A program made the position numbers and the translations under genes. Of a DNA stretch of 64,000 nucleotides, positions 21,938-33,223 are shown piece by piece. The stretch is from Pohlia nutans (lineage: Eukaryota; Streptophyta; Bryopsida; Bryales; Mniaceae), in contig CM040089.1 in assembly GCA_022496805.1 (NCBI GenBank), positions 1,862,501-1,926,500 of the forward strand. Reading direction: 5' to 3'. Each line of letters opens with the position of its first letter. The stretch's first letter is position 1. The notes beneath the pieces are model-generated. The model had not been told where the DNA came from. It saw nothing but the letters and a program-made list of their open reading frames with translations, and ran no database searches.

Positions 21938-22328
21938 TGTTACGGACACGGAAATACACACAATAAATCTAAACAAGAAGTTCAGAGAGAACATGCAAGA
22001 ACTAGATTGATCAGATGAGTACACAAACAACACCAAGAGAGGTGAGCTAGAGCTCTAAGAAATGCGTTGTCGAGACTGAAGAACCCTTCAGCCTCGACTC
22101 CTATATATACTACTGGATAGGAAGCTTCTCGAGCTACTTCTGTGAACTAGGACGCTTCTCAAACAACTTCCACTAACCAGGAAGCTTCTCGAGCAGCTTC
22201 TTAGAATCTATTAGAATATACTAAAAATATTCTAAGAATCTTCCAGAACCTTCTAAAAAAATCTTTAAAGAATATTCTATAGAATCTTCAAGGAATCTTC
22301 TAGAAGTTTCTAATGTATGTCCGTGACA
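21938..22328 (-). repeat. 5' LTR (right on the plus strand)
   Basis: This 391-bp copy contains the promoter used for the genomic RNA. Repeated GAAGCTTC, CTCGAG and AGAATATTCT words (palindromic, heat-shock-element-like in the case of GAA/TTC alternation) lie upstream of the TATA box in the sense direction. Confidence 0.95.
22067..22109 (-). promoter_or_regulatory. LTR core promoter: TATA box and predicted RNA start
   Basis: In the sense direction TATATATAG (22109-22101) is followed 30 nt later by TCAGTCTCGACAA (22079-22067). A 13-bp inverted repeat (GTCGAGGCTGAAG and CTTCAGTCTCGAC) with a 4-base loop covers the start region. The predicted RNA 5' end is the segment complementary to the primer site. 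Confidence 0.6.
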
Positions 22329-22333
22329 TTATA
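22329..22333. repeat. 5-bp target duplication, right
   Basis: TTATA, identical to 15969-15973. Confidence 0.85.
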
Positions 22334-24379
22334 TTATATTGTTTGATACATTTTTTTGATTATTTATTTATGCAATGCACAGTTGTTTTTATAATTTTAA
22401 TAAAATTTAATATTTATCGTTATTGTATTGTATATAGTGATTGGTTTATCATTATTGCATAGGAATACATGGGTGAGTTGTTAGTGAATTTTTCATATTA
22501 TACACTAAATGAATTCAATTATGCATTTGTTGCATGTTGTTTGTATATTTTCGTGTTCTTGTTTTACTCCCGGTTTTTCTGTGATCGTGCGTCATTTTTT
22601 CACAAGAGACTTTAATTTAGTAGTATTAATTTGATACAAATTGATGATCATCAAGTTGCTGCGTTGATCTTAATATTTTCTTCCCGAATATAACTTTTTT
22701 GTTATATAAAAACAAATGAAACAACAATAATAACTCTTTGAGTAGCGTTGGCATGTTTGTTCTGTAGATGCATTTATCCCTTTGATCGTGATATTCCATT
22801 TCAACTTTTTCTGACTACCACATTCTTCACAGCTTTGAAGTCGAACACTGAATTTAGAAAAATAAATGTCATAAATCTATGCTCAAGAATATTTTTTTGT
22901 GAATGGCTGCAGCATTAGAGAAAGAAATCAATGAGCCTTTAACATTACCTTTATGTAGTGTTGCCCAACACTGGCTCCCTTTTCAATTCATTTAATTCTT
23001 TAGCAAATAAAGGACACAACAAGAACTCACACAATTCTCCTATTTCTGTTCGCATGAGCACTCAAATGAAGAATAAATGAATGGCTTAGATGTGTTAGAT
23101 CTTTGGCCAGACATTTAGAAAAGACCTTTAAGTACTCATTTCACTCCATTTTACTAGGTCTTTTCAAATGACTTAGTAATAATATAGACATATGTTCATA
23201 CACAAGTCGGTGAAAGTACGGTAAATTGAACCATTAAAGTCATCCTTAGTGCTGAAATTACAATTTCCTTGATTGAAGGACATAAATTACGACTAAAAAT
23301 TCATATATTTAAGTTCTAATTTGGTAGAGCCCTCCATAGCTCTATTAGGTACTTCAATTCAAAGTTTCAAATTAAAATATTAGAAAAAGGTTATTAAAAG
23401 TAAAACTTGAAAACAAATGTTTAAAACAAATTTTGGGAGCAACCCGGGGAGCACATTTGATGAATTGAATCATGTTCACTATGAATATAAATTATATATT
23501 CTATAAGTTCATTGTGCATTCGAGGGCTCCAACGAAAAAATTCTTGAAAATATAAATATTAAATGCAATTTCAACATGTTTTATATCTACTTTTTAATTT
23601 GGTCAGAACTACTTTTCCAATTTTAACTGCTTTAACTTTACTATAACACACATAAATACTTATTGAACATGTTTTTTCAATTTTTTTGGTTAGACTTTGT
23701 TAAAAATTGTATCTTTTATTTTATCCGCAAAAGAAAAATTCACAAAAAAAAATTAATGGATTTTTGGACCCTACATTATTGCTTCTTCAGAGGGATCACA
23801 AGTGGTTCAGTTTACCATGCTTTCACCCAAGTACATACACTTGATGGGTACTATGTGGTTTAAACAAATTAATAAATTATATAGAAATGTAATACATAAG
23901 AAACGTCCTATCATGCATGGACAATGAGTACCGTTGGCCATATAAAACTAAGAGTACACTACTAGACAATGGTGACTGAATCAACAAAAAAAACACAACA
24001 TTATGTGTTTCGTGCACTGTAATGACCGTTTTCATTGATTTTCAAGCTTCTTGTTAGACAGCAAAAAGAATTCGTTTGATTTCTGTTGGTTTAGGCAGTG
24101 TAAGAAAAATTGTGATCGATTCAACATAAATCCAATAGATTTCATAACTTATCAATTTTTAAAATGTTGAAAAGTACATTATGAAGCGTCAATTTTACAA
24201 AAGCATTAAAAAATAAATTTAAAAAAAATAAATTTTAGATTAATTCTTTGAAATAGAGTCAACAAGTTCATTGTATATAATAATGTAGTTAATATTATAT
24301 ATATAAAGAACATAAAATATTATATAATATTATAATAATATTTTCAAGGGTGCTTTTGTACTACGAGTGTCATAGTTTT
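22334..24379. other. AT-rich intergenic sequence
   Basis: No gene, element end or structured repeat is recognised in this stretch. Confidence 0.45.
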
Positions 24380-25317
24380 GAACAAAAAATTTCTAATGTT
24401 GTAAAAAAATCAATTTAATGACGTAATATAACGAATAAGGAAAACATTACAAAATAGAATCTTTTGGCATCTTTTGGGATCTTTTCAAAATAGTTTACAT
24501 TATTTGGGAATCTTCAAGTATATTATTAGAATCTTCTTTAAAATATCCATGTAGTCTAATTTCCCAAAATATTTTTAGATCTTCATTTATAGAATTTAGA
24601 AGCAATTAACATTAAAAATTCAATTAAATTACATTTTATATTTTTAAAATTCAAAATTTGGTATTATTGGTTATAATTGTACTTTTCATCATAGAAGCAA
24701 AACAAAATAGATATACTAAAGAACAACATTACTTTTCCGAAATAGTAAAATTTGTAACACAAGACAATGTAGAGGTGTTGCTTTTTAAAAAGTTCCTCTT
24801 GGTGGAGTTTAACTTGGATTGGCATGATTCAAATTGGATTCAAAAGTATACTTGATTTCCTATTGGAAAATAATTATAATTTAAACAAAATTTTAATATT
24901 TTAGTCTTAGGTAGCTCATAAAAGGGGGCATCGATGAAAAAATGATCTCTCAAAGCATTACGGGTTAAATTGAGTTTAAAATTAGACTTTCTTTGAACTC
25001 AATTTGACCTTCCTGATTTGGGAAAAAAAATTCTAGATATAGAAAAATTCTTGTATGATGTAGTGCAAAAAAAAATTTGAAAAAAAAGTTTTTTTTACAT
25101 TGCTGAAAACATCCAAAGTCTGTTGAAAAATAAAAAAAACAGCTTATAGCCTTCGCGATTTAGATTTTTTGAAATTTTTTCTAGATATAGAAAAATTCAT
25201 GTATCATGTACTGCAAAAAATATATTTGGAAATAAAGTTTTTTTTACATGGCAAAAAAATCGCCAATGGTTACATTCATTTATAATTATCAAAAAAATTA
25301 TTGACTTGCATCAAGAC
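24380..25317 (+). repeat. Dispersed repeat R1, copy a
   Basis: It aligns with 46137-47480 in the same order: a ttttagatcttcatttat block, a block ending in taacttggattggca, a ggggcatcgat block, and the tatagaaaaa-type A-rich units. Shorter relatives lie at 36440-36980 and, inverted, at 53390-53850. No coding frame is kept between copies, so it is probably an old non-coding or heavily decayed element. Confidence 0.65.
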
Positions 25318-25480
25318 TTCTATGTGGTGTGGTAGTAATGAGCAAGATTTGGAACTAGGAAGTTTGGTGTTCAAATCCGGACATCAACAATGGAGCCCGT
25401 GTACATGGTGGTTGGCCCCACTATGGTTTGGGTAGCCCTAGTAGTTCGACCGGGCAGTTGTGCAGATTTTATATATTTCA
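25318..25480 (+). mobile_element. tRNA-derived SINE-like copy 1
   Basis: A polymerase III B-box-like string (gtgttcaaatcc, 25367-25378) follows a weak A-box-like string near 25324. The downstream part (ggttggccccact onward) aligns with the two better copies at 47525 and 48272. It is the most diverged of the three. Confidence 0.5.
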
Positions 25481-26591
25481 TCGTGGAATTTTTTATTTTA
25501 TCTTATTTAAATAAAATTATTTTGACCAAATCAATAGTTCCAGAACAACAGATTTCAGTTGGAAAATAACCAGGACAATGCGTCCTAATCAACTGCCGCG
25601 ATCAACGTTTTCCTGTTGACATTGTCACAAGATTTTCTAGTAGTGGTACTTGGGATTGAAAAAGAATTATCATTCGAAGTGTGCCATAATGTACCACACT
25701 TAGGATGTTGAGGGAGAATTAAATAATTAAGCCTTACTAAATTTCGAGGTAATGTTGAGTGCTCATTTGTGCTCTAATGGTTGGTTCTCGTGGAGTTTGA
25801 AATGTCTAGATCCGTACACCTGCCCGTACTGATAGAGTCTACCTTGGCACCTATATCTTGCCTAATCCCCACTATATTAGTTCTGGTTAGCTAGAGCTTG
25901 ATTGTCCAAGACGAATTCTGTTGGTGTCCAGCTCGTGACTAACACTTATGGCGAGAAAGGTTCACGTGACCGACATCCCTAGGGAAGTTGTTCTCGGAAA
26001 ATTAAAAAAATAGGGTGCCATTTATTCATGATGACTAAAAATTATACAATTTTTGAATCTACCCTAGCTTCAAAGAAATGGGAAAAACATAATTATATAT
26101 AATTTTGGTTGTCATATAATGGCCCAAATTAAATTTTAGTACATATAAAATACCCTAGCAACAAAGGATTTGAAATAAATAAATTAATAGGTTGAGTATA
26201 TTCTGTAGAAAAAGAAGTATTTGGATGAAAAGTTTAAAGAATACCTCGACATTGAAGTTCGCTCTACAAGTACTCTAGTTGATTAGGCAGTTTCTTTGTA
26301 GATATGTGTTGTAAATGTGTTGGAAGTTTGGTGGGCAATACTTAGGGTGGACGGCATGTCATTTCAGGAAATTTTGGCATTTTGTATTTTGAATTCACTC
26401 ATTGCATAATAGGCATTCAAAATATTGTTTTTTTTGTTCAAGGCCTAGTAGATTATTGTGTTTATAAACAGTTAAACACTTGTGCGACGACCTTGTTCAA
26501 TTTATTGTGCGGTTTTGTTTTTTTTAGCTATTTGTCATAGGCTCTACAAATTATAGGAATTGGCAAATAAGCTATGATCTACTTACACTAC
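25481..26591. other. Intergenic sequence
   Basis: No gene is recognised. Scattered words such as cacccta/tagggtg near tttattcat recur at 28105, 50885 and 61785, suggesting further old dispersed repeats. Confidence 0.4.
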
Positions 26592-26969
26592 AAACACGCA
26601 ATTCGCTATTTACGCACTTGGCCGTATAATTATACACTTAGCCCCCATGCGCATAATTTTTTTTTGTCTAAATTAAAAAAAAAAACGGCGATTTTTGTCT
26701 TCCTACAATCCCTTACATTGTAAACAAACAATTCTTTTGTTTATTTATTTATTTAATAATAATAATAATAATTATTATTATTATCTTTTCTTTTATCTTG
26801 TATTCTTTTTTGTCTTCTTTTTTGTCTTCCTTCTTGTTTTTCTTCTTGTCTTTTTTTTTCTTCTATTTTTTATTCAGCTGTGGCTACTGAATCCTAAACG
26901 GCGGGCGCAAAGCAAAAAATTTAAAAATAAATAAATAAAAAATAAATAAAAAAATACATGTATAAATCA

Positions 26970-27051
<82 letters not shown>

Positions 27052-27983
27052 TTGTATGTACTTTATTTGGTTGTGGGGTGCTGCTGAATCCTAAACAGCG
27101 GCCGCCAAAAAAAAAACTTTATTTAACCGTTCGGTGGAGCTGAATCCTACACAGCAATAGCCCCCTTCCATTTTTATAATTTTTTTTTATAATTAAAAAA
27201 AAAAAAAATCTATTTTTGGCCGTTGGGTGTGTAGGCTCTCTCGTCTCCATCTTCTCCCTTTCCATCTCCCTCCCCTCTCCTCATATATATAGAGGAGAGG
27301 AGAGAGTCTCTCTCACTCCCTCTCCCAGTTCCTCCCCTCTCTCCTCTCTCCTATAATTATATATGAGGAGAGAGGAAGGAAATGAAGAGGAAGAAGATAA
27401 ATGGGAGGGAGTGGGAGAGGATCTTTTGGTACGCGGTTGCGCACCCAATGGCTAATAATAGATTTTAAATATTTATTTATTTATTTGGGGGGGGGGGGGG
27501 CGTGGCTGTCGTGTAGGGTTCAACAACCTCTAACGGCCAAATTAAGTTTTATTTATTTTCTAATTTTTTTTGGATGGCTATTGTTTAGGGTTCAGCAGCA
27601 CCCTACGAGCAAATAAAGTACAAAAGATTTTATTTTATTTTATTTATTTATTTTTTGCTTTGCGCTCGCCGTTTAAGGTTCAGCAGTTACAGCTGAAGAA
27701 AAAATAGAAGAAAAAAAAGACAAGAAGAAAGACAAGAAGAAAGACAAGAAAGAAGACAAGAAAGAAAACAAGATAAAAGAAAAAAGAAAAAAAAAGAAAA
27801 AAGAAAAAATAATGATAAGAATAAAAAACTAATAAAAGAATTGTTTGTTTACAATGTAAGTGATTGTAGAAAGACAAAAATCGATGTTTTTTAGAGAACT
27901 TTTTAGCCAATCTTTTTTTAAGCCAAATATGTTTATGAAATGAACTCACTTGGTCAAGTACATAAATAGCAAATTGCGTGTTT
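26592..27983. mobile_element. Large foldback element, 1.4 kb
   Basis: The outer ends AAACACGCAATT and AATTGCGTGTTT start two long diverged inverted arms (about 26592-27200 and 27440-27983). Each arm holds three copies of a block like gctgaatcctaaacagcg, inverted in the other arm, and a TTTTGTCTTC-rich tract. The centre (27230-27440) is a CT/GA-rich hairpin. The 79-aa and 105-aa open frames here are low-complexity Phe/Leu strings and are not genes. The superfamily is unassigned and no target duplication is clear. Confidence 0.65.
26971..27046. repeat. (AT)n microsatellite
   Basis: An uninterrupted AT dinucleotide run of about 75 bp inside the left arm of the foldback element. Confidence 0.9.
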
Positions 27984-28890
27984 ACAACATAATTCAAGTC
28001 TTCTTGTGTAGTATGAAATACTGCTGTGATATGTACTAGCAGAGTAGGAGACTAGGAGTGCTGATTGCAACTTCATTGATTCAAAGGAAAAATTCAAAAA
28101 ATACAAGTAATATAGGGTGAAATTTATTAAATTAGATGAAATTTATAATTACTCATAGGGTGGCTGAAAATGTACGAAAGTAGAACCTAATAAATATAGG
28201 GTCCCCTAAAAACCTTGACATGAGGTAAATAGCCCTCCTAATAAATACCCCATTATCGCATGTGTATGCAAAAAATAAGGCTGAGTGACTTCTTTGGGCT
28301 GACATCATTGACTGGCACAAAATTGCATGTGACATTTCCATGTGAGACCTTTTTTGGGCCGAGCTCCCATTAAAGAGGCTCCTTTACGTGGCGAACGCAA
28401 GTCAGCTTAGTACTTCGAGACCAAGGATTTCACAACAGTTTTGAGGCTGGAGTGTAGAAACTGATGACAACCTACATACTCAGTCTAGGATGTTGGGCAT
28501 GTTGGGGGATTGACATCTACAATGTTGAAATAGAATTGGTGAACTTGAAGAAAGAACAAGTTAGACTAGGACAATGAGACCTTTGAGCTTGTTGAGTTAT
28601 AGCTAGAGATTGCCCGCCATGAGTAGTTTTTTCCTTCATTTTCCTTTGGCAGTCATTTAAAAAAACAAATGAGAAATCTAAAATAAAGATATATAGAATT
28701 ACATACATAAATGTCCAATTTTTTCCAAGACTATAGTTTGAAATTGAGAATCAACACACCTACTCTATTGTTTTTGAAAGTATTTAATTATTCTCCCCAT
28801 AACCAGTCAAAATAGAGTGTTTCTCTACTTATTGGTAGTTGTTGAATAATAGTGTGGTTTATTGTTTTGGTTTCAAAAATTCTTCTTTAA
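27984..28890. other. Intergenic sequence
   Basis: No gene is recognised. The part at 28143-28235 (cataGGGTGG to taaatagccctcc) aligns with 49515-49615 in the left palindrome arm. Confidence 0.45.
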
Positions 28891-29179
28891 CATTAGGGGA
28901 AATGTGGGGTCCCTAAAAGGCCCTGTAAGGCAGCCCGAGTTAGGTGAACAAGCTGCCCAAACACCCCTCCCATTGGTGAAGGTCGCTGCCCACTGACAGT
29001 GTCGGAAGCCGCAGTGCTGGCAGTGATGGCAGCGTCGATTGATTCGACCCACGGAACTGCACTGCTGGCAGCGTCGTGGCACCATTGGTGCTAGTGGGGA
29101 AAACGTGCGGGTACCACTGAAATTTCACTGCACGTGAGAAAACCAAAGGCCTTTTGGAGACCCCACCTTTCTCCTAATG
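28891..29179. mobile_element. Non-autonomous TIR element, CATTAGG-end family, 289 bp
   Basis: The ends CATTAGGGGAAATGTGGGG and CCCCACCTTTCTCCTAATG match those of the 624-bp element at 4037-4660, with pairing through AAAAGGCC. The interior is GC-rich with ggcagcg and cgctgcc words. The short frames in it are not gene-like. Confidence 0.65.
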
Positions 29180-30257
29180 TTTATTAAGCATGATAAATGA
29201 CATTTTGAAAAATATATTTTCAACATATAATAGTTGATTTGCAAATTTACCATTGTAGTATTTTGAAGGAAGGTGATATAAACCAACATTAGATATGTAT
29301 TGTAAAAGAAGTATAGAATGTGTGTGGCTGTGTATCATTGCTTATATGAACTAATCATATCGTAAATGATAGTTACCAACTTTGATAAATTGATTAGATA
29401 TATGGATAATACCCTATTCTCATAAAATCTAGTGTACCATGTCAATACTAAAATGGTGCATCCAAAACATGCTAGGCTAATTTTGATGAAAATATCAATA
29501 CTAATAACCAACTTGTATTTAATAAGTTTTTTAAAAACCATAACTATACGTCTATATCCAACTTGTATGTCCAAATAGTGGCCTACAATCCCACATTCAA
29601 CAATGCTATACAGATTAATGTCGCAAACTAATATTTAGAAAAAAATGAGATCACTGATGCATTGATAAGATGTTGAGTATACAACTATACATCAATAATA
29701 AATATGAAGTAAATGTTTTTAAAACTTAGTACATGATTACACCCTAAACATAAACTTAAATGTCATGCTATAAATTCTTAGATGTCAAATCATCCCTATC
29801 TCCTTCAATTGTTGATTAGAATAAACACCAAATTGCTAGTACTTGCATCAAAAAACTCTTTTTAGTTTTTACTAACAACATTTGAGAGCATTAAATCAAG
29901 TATGTTACAAATACCATTTAGAAATTGAAAGATCTTGTGAGAAATACATTAGCAATGCATGAATGGTAAATCACTTTCTACATTTTTCAACTTAATAAAA
30001 TTCAAGGTTGCTACAAATGAATTAAGAAAAATGAAAGTAAAACACTAAAACCTTATTATAAGAAACTACATGCCAACTTGTGGGTGAGGTAAGGATGTTA
30101 TACCTATAACAAGACTGTCACCTTTTAGGCTACTACTAGGGATAGGTTCAATGGTTGAATCTTATTTAATTGCGCTCAATCAAGGGTCTTAAAATTAGTC
30201 TTAAAACAAGGATCATATAATGAGCTCAATTGAGATTACTTTTTAGTCTTAAAACAG

Positions 30258-31071
30258 GGTAGTTGCAATGTAGGGTGCACCAGTTCTGGTGAAATTTTGG
30301 GTGTGCGCCAAATGCACAAGATTTGTTTTTGTAAAAATATCTCTTTTCTAAAACATATAAAAACTATTGGGTGATATTTTAAACTATTTTTTTACAAATG
30401 GTGAGATTGATGTATATAAAATCTATATATATATAATTATATAATTATATATATTTTGTGTACAATCTTGTGTTATATAAAGAAATATGAAGTTAAAAAA
30501 GTACCCCTTTAAACATAAAACACGAACATGATGAAAGTTCAATGATGAATATTGTCCATGATTTCTAATTTTTTTTGCAATTTCAACTCAAAACCCATGT
30601 GTAATATACTAATATCTTACATAGATTACTATAATAATTTTAAATTTATCCAAATCTTCTCTTACATGCTCAAAATGCCTAAATGCTAAAAGATGTTTAC
30701 ATTAAGTAAAATGCAATATAGAAAATATTTCTAAACCAAAAGTTGCGGAAAGAAGTACAATAAGTGAAATTCTATATGCACATTCAAGAAGTTGGAAGTT
30801 TCAATTCCAAAAATAGATTTACAAACGGAGTGCATTTGTCAAGAAACAGTGCAGTGTGACGGCATCAAAAATATTACAAATGCATTAGGTTTTCTAATTT
30901 AGCAACATGTTTTTTAAAATTGAACATCATATTTGTATTTTAAGGTATTGATATTACTTTCTTTTCATAGCTTGTTTCTGTTCAATAATCTTATATTGAG
31001 CTTGAAAGGTAAAAAAGGCCAAAAATACCGATTGTGACCAAAAAATTGGTGCACCTTACATTGCAACTACC
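30258..31071. mobile_element. Non-autonomous TIR element in IR2, left copy, 814 bp
   Basis: The ends GGTAGTTGCAATGTAGGGTG and CACCTTACATTGCAACTACC are an almost perfect 20-bp inverted repeat. The same element is in the right arm at 43168-43972, so it was present before the inverted duplication. It is missing from unit C. It has no coding capacity or clear target duplication. Confidence 0.65.
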
Positions 31072-31213
31072 CTACAACAAATCTGTGGCCAACAGGCTCC
31101 TTCGAAATGTGTCACTTCTGTATCATCTGGATAGAATGGGATGGAAATGCTCTTACTACAGTACACTTGACGTCCACTGTATATTGTATATGCTGGTACT
31201 TCAGTGGTCAAAT

Positions 31214-31406
31214 CACTAGTAGCATACCTGTCGTTTTTCATTCCCTACTTTGTGGAAACAGTGAACAGTGCCGGAATATTATGTCTATATTTCTGTCTTC
31301 TTGTGACCAAAACTACTCGCCAACATTGACACAACTCATGTGCCTGGCGCGGTTTCATTCCTTTTTCATTTATAGTAAGTGAAAAGCAACACATTTCCTA
31401 CTAGTG
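31214..31406. mobile_element. CACTA-type MITE with empty site in the other arm, 193 bp
   Basis: The ends are CACTAGTAG and CTACTAGTG, flanked by AAT on both sides (31211-31213, 31407-31409). The inverted copy in the right arm lacks the element and keeps a single AAT (43019-43021 on the plus strand reads att). This proves the boundaries and the 3-bp duplication. Confidence 0.9.
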
Positions 31407-32633
31407 AATACCGATATCTGGTTACCGACATTTCAAGAATTCAAGCAAATATCACTTTGAATTGAATCCATCAAGTTCACAAAAACTCAGCGACTCTCGA
31501 AAGAAATGTGTCCCGCAAACTTAATTATATGGAGAGCTCTTCGTTCATCACCGAGAAACATTGACCCAGATTACATTTAATGGCTGGCCATGACTCCCAA
31601 ACTTTCGCCTTTAGTTAACAGATTGTCGAAGTGCGTTTGACCATGTTTTGTACAATCGCATTATTTTGAATAAGCGGGGATTTTCAAGACAAGTGCCGTT
31701 CAAAAGTCTCCTAGAATTATGGTGTCGACTGAATTCTTCTAGCTCGAGTCGAAATATTATGGAGTTGCGCATGTGACTTAAAACTTTGATTGCGTGACTC
31801 ACTGTGCAATTTCAGACTCAAACGACAATCACATGTTCGCAACAAGTAAATTTGAGGGAATCTGCTGTCAACCAAGAAATACAAAATACGCAATTAGAAA
31901 TTACTCTAACGCATGACATATATAAAGGAACGCAACGCAAAAATGGAGCATCAACGGTTCTACTTGCGGCACTGTAATGCAGTTGCACAGTGCTTGAACA
32001 GTAGTTGCGGCAAGAAAAGACAAGGCTTTCAATATTTTTGTGTTTCTCGGTTATACCTTCCTCCATTTCGGGAACGCAGATGCTAGTGCGGCTTGGTGTG
32101 AATGGGCCATGAGTCTTTGATAGCCGGGTCCAGAACCACTTCCATTAATAGTTTCGTCTGCGAACGTCGCGCATTGTTTATCCTCAACGTTGACTGCCGA
32201 CGGGATTTCAACCAAGATCACAGTCTAAATTACTTTTGAGCAATGAAGCTGCAATTTCCGTTGTTCTAACCAAATCCTAGTCAGACGTCCACGGAAAACC
32301 CAAATTGATCAATGGATTTTGCGCCAATTTTGATAAATTACAGACATTTTAAAAATAGCTTGAATTAATGATAAAGTGTCTGCATGAGTAGGTACCACAC
32401 TAGCCAGCTGAGAGTTGATAGTCAGGCGTGTTAAAAAAATTGTCCGTCAATGAATGCTTGTCTGGTTAAACTTGTCTGCTTGTCTGGTTAACTTCCAAAT
32501 ACTTCGAAATTTAATTGTAGGCAATATCAGGCCGGTGACTGTGAAATTGCTGCATGGGGACACAGTTCGATCGGACCCGGAAGATGCAAGTGAACGTGGA
32601 TTGACAATTTAATTTGTCTGGCAGCTGTCACTG

Positions 32634-32642
32634 CATATAATC
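32634..32642 (+). promoter_or_regulatory. TATA-like box of copy B
   Basis: CATATAATC at the same position relative to the start codon as in copies A and C. Confidence 0.4.
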
Positions 32643-32899
32643 TCAGTCGACTCAAACCCAACCTCCACACTCACCCAGCTTTCCATCGATCGATCACCTT
32701 TCATACACATTGTGACTCAACTGCCGTTACCGTCATAAGTAACGCACTTCATTGCCAACCTTCCCAGTCATAGAATCCGAGCTCTGGAGACGCTCCATTT
32801 ACGTTGCTTTCTATAGCAACTTTGCTGAAACAATCTTGGATTTGATTGAACAACTTCGAAAAAGTTGTGTCATACAGTTCGTGAATTTCGGCAGAGATC

Positions 32900-33223
32900 A
32901 TGGCGTCCATTGTGCGTATGCTGTTTTAGGACTCTGAAGGAGATGGGCAGCGCACTCCCAACCACTACTGCACAGGACGGGGCTGCCTCTTCTGCAACAA
33001 CAGCAGAAGGGCGTTGCTAACCAGTCTGCTCAAGTACTCACGTGCACGTCAACAATCTCCGGATTCTGATCATGAATCAGCTGATCCGCATTTCTCCGGA
33101 AGTGTTCATGAGTTTTGGAGCTCTGACACTGTACGTGTGATGTCAACAACGAATGATTCCGAGCCCGAGCCGCCTCACTAGTGCAAATTGATACCGTGTA
33201 ATGTCTGCGGAAGGACTTGGTAG
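32900..33223 (+). pseudogene. Cys-rich two-knuckle gene, copy B, two nonsense codons
   Basis: The frame has the same length as copy A (107 codons plus stop, no indel) and keeps both C-x4-C-x2-C motifs, but codon 10 is TAG (32927-32929) and codon 94, between the His and Cys of the second motif, is also TAG (33179-33181). The start context and terminal TW remain. Only substitutions separate it from copy A, so inactivation is recent relative to the duplication, or the locus makes a short or no product. TAG readthrough is possible but unsupported. Confidence 0.75.

Larger units (their letters stand above)
15974..22328 (-). mobile_element. Complete Ty3/gypsy chromodomain LTR retrotransposon
   Basis: The 6355-bp element is read on the minus strand. 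It has two 391-bp LTRs with TG..CA ends that differ at three positions by eye, 5-bp TTATA target duplications, a primer site, gag, pol (protease, RT, RNase H, integrase, chromodomain) and a purine tract. Both large frames are uninterrupted. Near-identical LTRs and intact frames indicate a recent insertion that may still be competent. Chromoviruses direct integration through the chromodomain, which is family knowledge. Host genes nearby are absent, in keeping with a heterochromatic setting. Confidence 0.95.
29384..32023 (+). repeat. Inverted repeat IR2, left arm
   Basis: This arm matches the reverse complement of 42446-44846, beginning at gataaattgattag and ending at aagaaaagacaa inside a GGCCC-end element. 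The arms differ by substitutions and indels, including a 193-bp element present only here. Confidence 0.85.

Noticed and set aside
26695..27997. Phe/Leu-rich frames of 79 and 105 codons
   Set aside because: They are translations of TTTTGTCTTC-type low-complexity arms of the foldback element.
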